20,675 bases of DNA from Bacteroidales bacterium UBA1736 (GTDB lineage Bacteria; Bacteroidota; Bacteroidia; Bacteroidales; UBA932), in NCBI GenBank assembly GCA_002315825.1, contig DCIC01000065.1:298-20972 (forward strand), written 5' to 3'. The notes under the pieces were generated by a model, which ran no database searches, had not been told where the DNA came from, and saw only the letters and a list, made by a program, of their open reading frames with translations. A program made the position numbers and the translations under genes. Positions 7,284 to 14,649 of this stretch are shown here, piece by piece; within the stretch, counting starts at the first letter, position 1; each line of letters starts with the position of its first letter.

Positions 7284-9064
7284 CAGTTAGACTCTATTCC
7301 ATTGATAAAATAATAGTAGAACCAATATGTCTCTCCGAACCGTTCTTTGAACCACTTCACCGATTCCGGTGTTTGAAGGTCATTGGAAGAATTCAAGGCC
7401 TTTGCCAGATTGCTGAAGTTTCTCAAAATGGAAGTATGGTCCTTCAGCATAGAGGCTACCGTCGCCATCATCTCTCTGTCACCTGAAATTCCTGCGCAAA
7501 GAGCCACAGTCTGCGCAATGCCGGTTGTGATTTTTCCTTGAGGGAAGCGGTCGTAATGATCGTAGAATTTCTGCATAAACAGATATTCCCTCTTCTGAAT
7601 CATCAGCATTGCCATCTGCCACTCATATAGGTATTCGTTGGTATAATTCAATTCTGAGAAATGAGAGAACATTGATTTCTCAACGGTAAGTCCAAGATCC
7701 ATATCAAGACCATCAAAATCCATCAAGGGACGTAGCATAGCAAACTCCTTGTCATTATCCATTTCAGAAGGATTATTAAGGAAATTTCTGTATCTGTTCA
7801 CCCATTTCCGCTCAAACCAATTCTTCGCGATTACATTGATGTATTTCTGTGCAAGCTCGAACTCTCCTGTAATCAACGCCACTTTCGCTTGGTATTTATA
7901 GAAATGAATTGATTTACAATACGACACCGACACCTCCATACTCATCCTCTCGCAAGTATTGATCATTCCGCAATAGTATAGGACAGGCGAAGAGCATATA
8001 AAGGACACCGGGACATATGCAGGCGTAGCAAGTTCTGCAGCTCCATCGGGATAGGAAAACATTTTCTCCGTAAGTTGACCCTTGTGGTAAAGGGCAAGAT
8101 TTCTATATAGCACCTGGATACGGGTCGGATTCTCCGCTTTTCGCGCCAGTTTCAGGACTTTGTCCCAATCCTGAACAGACACTGCCCTCTCCATCTTCAG
8201 CACGGAATGAAAATTATAGTCCCAATTAGTACCGAATCCCACAAGCAAAAGAGCGGCAGTCAACAATGCTATTGTCAGCTTGAGACCCGCGTTCTTCAGG
8301 AAAGGCAGCCCAAGGAGAGAAACAGCTGTCAGAATAAGAGGAACAAAACATAAGAAATTGTCCACAAATTCCATATATGGAACTCCGGCAAAAAAAGCAT
8401 AATGCCGGTTGATCCGGATATATATTCCATCAAGATTTGCACAAAGCATAGGCACGGCAAATCCCAGCAACACTGCTGCTGCAAGATTCGTCCAGACATT
8501 CGATTTGTTCTTTATACAAACCAATACAATCAATACGGCACCGAATATTGCATACACCCCAAATAAAGGATATAAGACAGGTATCACCAGAGCCGTAAAA
8601 ACGAATCCCCATCTGCACTTTTCAAAGAACTTTCTGTACAGAGCAAGAATACCCACAGAAGAAATAAACCCAAGAATCGGGGAAAAAAGCATTCCATATG
8701 TCTTCTGAAGGTAAATGGAATAATCCAATCTCGTTATGAAAAGAAGCAGGAAAAACGATGGAATATATCCCAAAAGTTCAGATAGTGAGTTCAGGGAGAA
8801 AACTTTAACATTCAAGCGATGGAGACTTAGAAGCAAGATAGCGGTCAAAGTCGCCCCGACAAGGGGATAATGACAGAACTGAGTCAGGAAGGCTCCTGCT
8901 AATGCAAGCAATCCTCCGGGCTGTTCAAAGAATTTCCACAGAAAATCCCCGTCGAAATTGAAAAGATTGTACTGCTGAAAATGATTCAGCAGATCAGCCT
9001 TGAAAATCAAAAGAAAAGCAAGGCAGAAAGCAATAAAACAAAGAGAGGATTTCCAGGACTTCAT
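7283..9064 (-). CDS. Polytopic membrane protein, DUF6057-like, with C-terminal helical-repeat domain
   Basis: The product is 593 residues. The N-terminal half (about 1-280) has some nine or ten hydrophobic helices. The C-terminal half (about 285-593) is soluble and helical, with TPR-like stretches (near 296-335 and 388-420) and many aromatic residues, probably outside the cytoplasm. The layout and its pairing with a PD40 lipoprotein match what I recall of DUF6057 proteins in Bacteroidota; the family name is from memory and not verified. Its overall build is reminiscent of glycan polymerase or transferase membrane proteins, but I see no diagnostic motif. It lies 7 bases after lspA, and its stop overlaps the start of the propeller lipoprotein gene, so the two products probably work together. 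Function unknown. Confidence 0.78.
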   Translation of the reverse strand: MKSWKSSLCFIAFCLAFLLIFKADLLNHFQQYNLFNFDGDFLWKFFEQPGGLLALAGAFLTQFCHYPLVGATLTAILLLSLHRLNVKVFSLNSLSELLGYIPSFFLLLFITRLDYSIYLQKTYGMLFSPILGFISSVGILALYRKFFEKCRWGFVFTALVIPVLYPLFGVYAIFGAVLIVLVCIKNKSNVWTNLAAAVLLGFAVPMLCANLDGIYIRINRHYAFFAGVPYMEFVDNFLCFVPLILTAVSLLGLPFLKNAGLKLTIALLTAALLLVGFGTNWDYNFHSVLKMERAVSVQDWDKVLKLARKAENPTRIQVLYRNLALYHKGQLTEKMFSYPDGAAELATPAYVPVSFICSSPVLYYCGMINTCERMSMEVSVSYCKSIHFYKYQAKVALITGEFELAQKYINVIAKNWFERKWVNRYRNFLNNPSEMDNDKEFAMLRPLMDFDGLDMDLGLTVEKSMFSHFSELNYTNEYLYEWQMAMLMIQKREYLFMQKFYDHYDRFPQGKITTGIAQTVALCAGISGDREMMATVASMLKDHTSILRNFSNLAKALNSSNDLQTPESVKWFKERFGETYWFYYYFINGIESN

Positions 9065-9071
9065 ACTATTG

Positions 9072-9626
9072 TTAGTTTTCCTGACTCGAGAAATATTTCC
9101 ACTGGAACAGGACTAGATAGAATCCGCCCACTGTCACACAGCTGTCGGCAAAATTGAACACAGGATCAAAAAAAGTAATGTGCTTCCCGGCAATATATGT
9201 ATCGATTATGGGGAAATAGAACATATCCACGACCCATCCCTGCATAAACGGAGCATAGTGCCAGATCAAGCCATAGAAAAGGCAGTCCAGGATATTCCCC
9301 AAAGCGCCGGCATCTATAAGTGTCAGTCCGACAAGGACACCCGGAGGAACGTCTCCTTTCTTGCATAAATGGCCGATATACCAGGTCAGAGCCACAAAAA
9401 GGCAAATGCGGAAGAAAGTGAGAAGATATTTGCCAATCTCTCCTCCGAACGACATCCCAAATGCCATCCCGTCATTTTCAATGAAACAGATCTTGAACCA
9501 TTGACCGATAACATCAAACGAATCGCCAATCGACATATTGGTCTTGACCAGGACCTTGATGACTTGGTCAAGAATGACCAGAATGACTCCCAGCAACAAG
9601 AGCCATTTACTTCTGTTCTTTCCCAT
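9072..9626 (-). CDS. lspA: Lipoprotein signal peptidase (signal peptidase II)
   Basis: The product is 184 residues with four membrane helices, slightly longer than many LspA proteins. Conserved family boxes are present: D20 in LDQVIK, ENDGMAFG at 50-57, GNILD with catalytic D114, and FNFADSCVTVGG with catalytic D161. LspA is an inner-membrane aspartyl peptidase that cuts the signal peptide before the lipidated cysteine of prolipoproteins. The box around D114 reads GNILDC where GN(L/I)xDR is usual; the catalytic Asp is intact. An insertion at about 133-155 is consistent with the longer Bacteroidota form. It is spaced 9 bases after the dksA-like gene and 7 bases before the DUF6057-like gene. 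Its substrates would include the lipoproteins encoded in this window. Confidence 0.95.
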   Translation of the reverse strand: MGKNRSKWLLLLGVILVILDQVIKVLVKTNMSIGDSFDVIGQWFKICFIENDGMAFGMSFGGEIGKYLLTFFRICLFVALTWYIGHLCKKGDVPPGVLVGLTLIDAGALGNILDCLFYGLIWHYAPFMQGWVVDMFYFPIIDTYIAGKHITFFDPVFNFADSCVTVGGFYLVLFQWKYFSSQEN

Positions 9627-9635
9627 AACTCAATA

Positions 9636-10028
9636 CTACTTTCCCTTGGAGAGCATTTCTTTGGCCTCAACCGTAAGTGTAGCATGGGGCACGAGGCGGA
9701 GTCTTTCCTTGGGTATCAGCTTGCCGGTAACACGGCAGATACCATAAGTCTTGTTCTCGATTCGGGCAAGTGCAGCTTCCAGGTTCTGTATAAATTTATA
9801 CTGCCTCTGAGCAAGTTGACTTGCTTCTTCTTTCGAAAGTTGGTTGGCACCGTCATCTTCTACTGTCTTGAAAGAAGGAGATGTATCCTCGATGTCATTG
9901 CTCCCGTTATGCATTACAACCTGCCTGAGGGTATCATACTCTGCCTTTGCCTTAACGAGCATCTCCTCAATGATGACTCTGAACTCAGCGAGTTCCGCGT
10001 CACTGTACCGGGTCTTTTCTTCTGCCAT
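9636..10028 (-). CDS. DksA/TraR-family protein lacking three of four zinc cysteines
   Basis: The product is 130 residues with a long N-terminal helical region (about 8-92, coiled-coil-like, acidic tip NDIED at 44-48) and a C-terminal DksA-type finger, YGICRVTGKLIPKERL then VPHATLTVEAK. By alignment to the C4 finger (CxxC...CxxC), only C98 remains; the other positions are T101, T119 and A122, so it should not bind zinc in the usual way. DksA relatives enter the RNA polymerase secondary channel and tune transcription, often with ppGpp. The same cysteine loss is, as I recall, common in Bacteroidota homologues. It lies between ileS (19 bases) and lspA (9 bases), an order typical of the phylum. 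Role as a polymerase-binding regulator is inferred from family. Confidence 0.9.
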   Translation of the reverse strand: MAEEKTRYSDAELAEFRVIIEEMLVKAKAEYDTLRQVVMHNGSNDIEDTSPSFKTVEDDGANQLSKEEASQLAQRQYKFIQNLEAALARIENKTYGICRVTGKLIPKERLRLVPHATLTVEAKEMLSKGK

Positions 10029-10047
10029 AGCTATTAAAAATTAGGTA

Positions 10048-13000
10048 TTATTGTCTTTTTACTTTAATCTTTATCACGGTATCATTCCACTCGACTTCGC
10101 AAGCATCGTCGTCGGCATCAGCCAATGTCTTGAGATCAACGCTCAAGGACAATGTCTGCGATGCAACATAATCCCCGAAATGGGAAAGTGACGATTCAAT
10201 CGCAGTAAAGGCTTCACCATCAGCAAATATTGTGGTATTGATACGGTCAGTAACTTCAAAATCACAGGTCTTGCGAAGATTCTGGATTGGACGGACCAGC
10301 TCTCGGGCCACGCCTTCCTCGATAAGTTCTGGCGTCAGGTTGATATCAAGTGCAACCGTGAGGCTTTCTTCAGAGGCCACGAGCCAGCCAGGCATATCTT
10401 CGGAATGAATCTCATAATCGGACTTGGTCAATACCACATCTCCACCGGGAAGGTTGAGAACAAAATCACCTTCGCACTGCTCCATCTGAGAAATCAGTTT
10501 CTGGTCCAACTCCTGAAAAGCTGCGGAAATCTCTTTCATTCTCTTCCCGTATGTCTTTCCAAGTGTCTTGAAATTGGGTTTGATCTTCTTGGTTATGATA
10601 CCCGTTGTGTCGTGAAGCAATTCAAGCTCCTTGACATTCACCTCCTTCAGAAGGATATCCTTGACATCCTCGATACGAGCCTGGAGTCCGCTTCCGACAA
10701 CAGGGATGAGGACTCTGGACAAAGGCTTTCGTACATTGATACCGGCTTTTTTACGAAGCGCAAGAATCAATGAAGAAGCTTTCTGCGCAAATGCCATACT
10801 CTCCTCCAGATCCGAATCCACCAGAGAAGGATTGAATGTAGGCATCTTCTGGAAGTGAACAGACTCTTTTCCGCCTAGATCTCTGAACAATCTGTCCATA
10901 TAGAAAGGTGCGACAGGTGCCCCCAACAACGAAATGCTCTTCAAAACCTCATAGAATGTCTGGTATGCGGACAATTTGTCGGAATCTGCGTCAGAAGTCC
11001 AGAGTCTTGTCTTATTGAGTCTGACATACCAGTTGCTTAAGTCGTCGCAGACAAAATCCTGAATAAGACGGCCGGCAGTGGTGATATCAAAATCCTCATA
11101 AGATTCAAGTGCGCCTTTTATCAATGTGTTAAGCTTGCTTATGATCCACTTGTCAAACATAGGCCTCTCACCATATGGAATGAGAGGTGCTTCGACATCA
11201 AACCCGTCAATGTTCGCATACAATGCAAATATTGAATAGCAGTTATAGAGCGTTCCGAAAAACTTGCGTCTGACCTCATCCACACCACCTTCGTCAAACT
11301 TGAGATTATCCCAGGGCTGTGCATTTGTCAGCATATACCAGCGGAGAGAGTCAGGGCCATAGGTATCCATAGCCTTGAAAGGATCCACTGCATTGCCCAG
11401 ACGCTTGCTCATTTTCTCTCCCTTCTTGTCCAGAACCAGACCGTTGGAAATAACGGTCTTGAAAGCAGGAGTCCCACTAACCATTGTATGAATGGCGTGG
11501 AGTGTATAGAACCATCCTCTGGTCTGATCCACACCCTCGGCTATGAAATCAGCGGTACATCCGAAATCGGAACTGTCCTTGCCTCTCAGTCCTGTCTGGG
11601 CGTATGGCATTGCTCCTGAATCAAACCAAACATCGATCAAGTCAGTCTCCCGGACCATTTTCTTTCCGCTTGGTGACACCAGGAAAATATTGTCAACATA
11701 AGGACGATGCAGATCAATCTTGTCATAATTGGCTTTGCTCATATCCTCTGGATCGAATCCAAGGTCTGCAAAAGGATTGGAACTCATCACTGAGGCTGCA
11801 ACAGCCTTGTCAATCTCTGAAAAGAGTTCCTTGACAGAACCGATGCATATTTCTTCCCGTCCATCTTCCGTACGCCAGATAGGAAGCGGTGTTCCCCAAT
11901 AACGGCTGCGACTGAGATTCCAGTCCTGAATGTTCTCGAGCCACTTTCCGAAGCGGCCGGTGCCTGTAGCCTCAGGTTTCCAGCTTATGTTTTCGTTTAG
12001 TGCCATCATCTTCTCGCGGACAGCGGAAGCCTTGATAAACCAGCTGTTGAGGGGATAATAGAGAACCGGCTTATCAGTCCTCCAGCAATGAGGATATGTA
12101 TGAACGTGCTTTTCTATCCTGAAGGCTTTGTTGTTCGCCTTCAGCATCACACAGATATCAACATCAAGTGTAGGTGCGTCAGGAGCGAGGCTGCTGTCAT
12201 ATGCATTCTTGACATAACGGCCCGCCCACTGGGCATAGTCAGAGCTCACGCGGGAAGACACGTAAGCGGCATCGAGATCCTCGATACGACAGAATCGTCC
12301 TTGAGGATCCACCTGAGCCTGCATTGCGCCATTCTTATCGGTCACAAACAATCCGGGAACACCGGCAAGTCTTGCGACCTTGGCGTCATCGGCACCGAAG
12401 GTAGGAGCGATATGAACAATGCCGGTACCATCCTCCGTAGTCACATAGTCTCCGAGAATTACGCGGAATGCACCTTCATCAGGTCTGAACCAGGGAATCA
12501 GCTGTTCATACTCCATCCCAACCAATTCCGTACCCTTGACCGACCCGGGAAGCACCTCGTAGGGGATTTTATCCCCGAACCAGGATGACACCAGCGCCTG
12601 AGCAAGAATGTATGTTGCACTCTCCCCCGTATAAGGATTGGTGGATTTTACCTTGACATAGTCAATATTCGGGCCTACGCAGAGAGCCGTATTAGAAGGA
12701 AGAGTCCAAGGAGTCGTAGTCCACGCAAGGAAGTATAACCCGTCTTCTCCTTTAACCTTGAACTGAGCGCAGCAAGTGGTATCCTTGACATCCCTGTAGC
12801 ATCCAGGCTGGTTGAGCTCGTGGGAGCTGAGGCCGGTCCCGGCGGCAGGAGAATAAGGCTGGATTGACTTTCCTTTGTAAAGATAGCCTTTCCCATAAAT
12901 ATCTTTCAAGAGCCACCACAGGGTCTCAATATATCTATTGTCGTAGGTAATGTATGGGTCGTCAAGATCTACCCAATAGCCGATACGCTCCGTAAGATTG

Positions 13001-13395
13001 CGCCACTCGGCAGTATATTTCATAACCTCCTGACGGCAGGTCTTGTTGTACTCTTCAACACTGATCTTTGTCCCGATATCCTCTTTGGTGATTCCAAGCT
13101 TTTTCTCGACACCAAGCTCCACCGGAAGACCGTGGGTGTCCCATCCTGCACGTCGGCGCACCTTATACCCCGTCTGGGTCTTATATCGGCATATCGCATC
13201 CTTGATAGACCTGGCCATCACGTGATGAATGCCGGGCATACCATTGGCAGAAGGTGGTCCTTCGAAGAATATAAACTCCGGCGCTCCTTCCCTAAGCTCG
13301 AGAGTCTTTTCAAACGCCTTTTCCTCTTTCCACTGTTCCAGTACTTCACCCGCCGTTGAAACCAGGTCAAGCCCCTTATATTCTTTGAAAGTCAT
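10048..13395 (-). CDS. ileS: Isoleucyl-tRNA synthetase, IleRS2-like, with GIHH signature
   Basis: The product is 1115 residues, the long eukaryote-like (type 2) form. It charges tRNA-Ile with isoleucine in the cytoplasm. The class I signature region reads GPPSANGMPGIHH (residues 46-58): the HIGH motif is replaced by G55-I-H57-H58. The second signature is KMSKR (661-665), not KMSKS. The CP1 editing domain is present, with WTTTPWTLPSNTAL and a GTGIVHIAPTFGADD stretch. No C-terminal zinc finger of type 1 enzymes is visible. I chose ATG 13395 (MTFKEYKGLDL); a longer frame begins at 13452 but would start inside the -33 box of the promoter found at 13453-13422. It heads a five-gene run, ileS-dksA-lspA-DUF6057-propeller, with gaps of 19 bases or fewer. 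Confidence 0.96.
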   Translation of the reverse strand: MTFKEYKGLDLVSTAGEVLEQWKEEKAFEKTLELREGAPEFIFFEGPPSANGMPGIHHVMARSIKDAICRYKTQTGYKVRRRAGWDTHGLPVELGVEKKLGITKEDIGTKISVEEYNKTCRQEVMKYTAEWRNLTERIGYWVDLDDPYITYDNRYIETLWWLLKDIYGKGYLYKGKSIQPYSPAAGTGLSSHELNQPGCYRDVKDTTCCAQFKVKGEDGLYFLAWTTTPWTLPSNTALCVGPNIDYVKVKSTNPYTGESATYILAQALVSSWFGDKIPYEVLPGSVKGTELVGMEYEQLIPWFRPDEGAFRVILGDYVTTEDGTGIVHIAPTFGADDAKVARLAGVPGLFVTDKNGAMQAQVDPQGRFCRIEDLDAAYVSSRVSSDYAQWAGRYVKNAYDSSLAPDAPTLDVDICVMLKANNKAFRIEKHVHTYPHCWRTDKPVLYYPLNSWFIKASAVREKMMALNENISWKPEATGTGRFGKWLENIQDWNLSRSRYWGTPLPIWRTEDGREEICIGSVKELFSEIDKAVAASVMSSNPFADLGFDPEDMSKANYDKIDLHRPYVDNIFLVSPSGKKMVRETDLIDVWFDSGAMPYAQTGLRGKDSSDFGCTADFIAEGVDQTRGWFYTLHAIHTMVSGTPAFKTVISNGLVLDKKGEKMSKRLGNAVDPFKAMDTYGPDSLRWYMLTNAQPWDNLKFDEGGVDEVRRKFFGTLYNCYSIFALYANIDGFDVEAPLIPYGERPMFDKWIISKLNTLIKGALESYEDFDITTAGRLIQDFVCDDLSNWYVRLNKTRLWTSDADSDKLSAYQTFYEVLKSISLLGAPVAPFYMDRLFRDLGGKESVHFQKMPTFNPSLVDSDLEESMAFAQKASSLILALRKKAGINVRKPLSRVLIPVVGSGLQARIEDVKDILLKEVNVKELELLHDTTGIITKKIKPNFKTLGKTYGKRMKEISAAFQELDQKLISQMEQCEGDFVLNLPGGDVVLTKSDYEIHSEDMPGWLVASEESLTVALDINLTPELIEEGVARELVRPIQNLRKTCDFEVTDRINTTIFADGEAFTAIESSLSHFGDYVASQTLSLSVDLKTLADADDDACEVEWNDTVIKIKVKRQ

Positions 13396-13414
13396 AATAA
13401 TTTTGATAATTTTG
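13384..13414 (+). promoter_or_regulatory. Putative cvpA-tsaB promoter
   Basis: TTTG (13384-13387), 19 bases, then TAATTTTG (13407-13414) matches the Bacteroidota sigma-ABfr-type consensus TTTG-N19-21-TAnnTTTG. Transcription would start near 13420 and give a leader of about 38 bases before the cvpA ATG at 13458. The -33 box lies just inside the ileS coding sequence. Its -7 box is seven bases from that of the opposing ileS promoter. Confidence 0.6.
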
Positions 13415-13421
13415 TATCCTA

Positions 13422-13453
13422 CAAAGGTAAATATTTCCAGCATTTTACGCAAA
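13422..13453 (-). promoter_or_regulatory. Putative ileS promoter
   Basis: On the minus strand TTTG (13453-13450), 20 bases, then TACCTTTG (13429-13422) matches the Bacteroidota promoter consensus exactly. Transcription would start near 13416, about 20 bases before the ileS ATG at 13395. This placement decides the ileS start, because the alternative start at 13452 lies within the promoter. It faces the plus-strand promoter at 13384-13414. Confidence 0.65.
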
Positions 13454-13457
13454 AAGT

Positions 13458-13955
13458 ATGTGCACCATAGACATTATTCTTTCGATATGCTTCATAGCTG
13501 CCCTGATACACGGAATCGTCAGCGGCTTCATCTCTCAAGCATTCTCGATTCTGTCGCTGATCCTGGGGTCTTGGCTGGCTTTTCAATTTTCCAAAACCCT
13601 GTGCGGCTATATCATTGAGTACTTACCCGGGGTTTCACCTGCCATCCTCAATGTGATTTCGTTTATCATCATTCTGACCGTTGTCCTGGTATTGTTCAGT
13701 CTTCTGGGCAAAGTGCTTTCAAAAGCCGTAAAATTTGCAATGCTGGGATGGCTTGACAAGCTGTTGGGCGCGATTCTTTCTCTAGTCAAAGCCACACTCA
13801 TCATCGCTCTGCTTATCATCTTATTTACTACCCTCAACTCACAGTTCCACTTCGTCCCGGAAGAGGCACTGGCCAAATCGACATACTTCAATCCTTTGAA
13901 GGATTTCTCCTATACTGCTTTCCCCTACCTTAAAGCTTTGATATTCAAAAACTGA
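13458..13955 (+). CDS. cvpA: CvpA family membrane protein
   Basis: The product is 165 residues with four hydrophobic helices (about 2-22, 25-45, 62-86, 102-124) and short cytoplasmic or periplasmic ends, matching the CvpA/colicin V production family. The first helix pair carries the family-like pattern IDIILSICFIAALIHGIVSG. CvpA proteins are inner-membrane proteins linked to colicin V export in E. coli and to envelope stress tolerance in other bacteria; the biochemical role is unsettled. The ATG at 13458 is preceded by a plus-strand promoter match at 13384-13414. It is followed after one base by tsaB, so the two are almost certainly one unit. Confidence 0.88.
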   Translation: MCTIDIILSICFIAALIHGIVSGFISQAFSILSLILGSWLAFQFSKTLCGYIIEYLPGVSPAILNVISFIIILTVVLVLFSLLGKVLSKAVKFAMLGWLDKLLGAILSLVKATLIIALLIILFTTLNSQFHFVPEEALAKSTYFNPLKDFSYTAFPYLKALIFKN

Positions 13956-13956
13956 T

Positions 13957-14649
13957 ATGCCCAGAATTATTCTTATCGAGACTTCCACATCTCTGTGCTC
14001 CACCGCACTTGCCCAGGACGGAAAGATTATCGAATATCGAGAAAGCAACACTCCGAAATCTCAAGCTTCAATGACGGCACCTTACATTCAGGAGATGTTG
14101 TCTTCCCGAAATCTGTCAGTCAAGGACTGTGATGCAGTCTGCGTAAGTATGGGACCTGGGTCGTACACCGGGTTGAGAGTCGGTGTTTCTTCGGCAAAGG
14201 GCCTGTGCTTCGGGGCGGGAATCCCTCTTCTATCTGTCGGGACTCTCGACACTCTTGTATGGCAGGCCATTGATGAAAGTCTGATTCCTGAAGGGTGCAG
14301 ATATATTGTACCTATGGTGGACGCAAGAAGGATGGAAGTTTATTCTGCAGTATTCTCCAACGCCGGAGACAGACTCAGCGAGATCACTCCGATGATAATT
14401 GACAACTGCAGCTTCGAGAAAGAACTGGGAGAAGGCGCCGTCCTCTTCATAGGAGATGGCGCAGAAAAATGCAAGGATATCATCACCTCCAAAAATGCTT
14501 TTTTTGCCCAATGTTGTCCTAAGGCATCGTCAATGATGCATCCTGCAGAAATTGAGTTCAACGAAAAACGGTTCAAAGATATCGCATACTTCGAACCGTT
14601 CTACCTTAAGCAATTTGTCGCCACTGTCAGCAGCAAGAAATTGTTCTGA
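13957..14649 (+). CDS. tsaB: tRNA t6A biosynthesis protein TsaB
   Basis: The product is 230 residues, normal for TsaB. It has an ASKHA fold: ETSTS at 8-12, the family signature GPGSYTGLRVG at 66-76, DARRMEVYSAVF at 122-133 and a C-terminal PFYLKQF. TsaB partners with TsaD, TsaE and TsaC to put threonylcarbamoyl on A37 of ANN-decoding tRNAs, including tRNA-Ile. It is the scaffold for TsaD and is itself not catalytic. It follows cvpA with one base between stop and start. Its stop (14647-14649) directly abuts the stop of the convergent thioredoxin-fold gene with no base between, so any terminator must lie in coding sequence. Confidence 0.94.
   Translation: MPRIILIETSTSLCSTALAQDGKIIEYRESNTPKSQASMTAPYIQEMLSSRNLSVKDCDAVCVSMGPGSYTGLRVGVSSAKGLCFGAGIPLLSVGTLDTLVWQAIDESLIPEGCRYIVPMVDARRMEVYSAVFSNAGDRLSEITPMIIDNCSFEKELGEGAVLFIGDGAEKCKDIITSKNAFFAQCCPKASSMMHPAEIEFNEKRFKDIAYFEPFYLKQFVATVSSKKLF

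Noticed and set aside
9369..10037. 222-codon plus-strand open frame
   Set aside because: It lies wholly antisense to lspA and the dksA-like gene, both with clear family motifs, and its translation shows no recognisable domain.
12088..12588. 166-codon plus-strand open frame
   Set aside because: It is antisense to ileS within the editing domain, with no family similarity that I recognise.
13396..13452. Longer ileS start at 13452
   Set aside because: It would place the start codon inside the -33 box of the ileS promoter and add 19 residues not typical of IleRS; MTFKEYKGLDL at 13395 fits the family.
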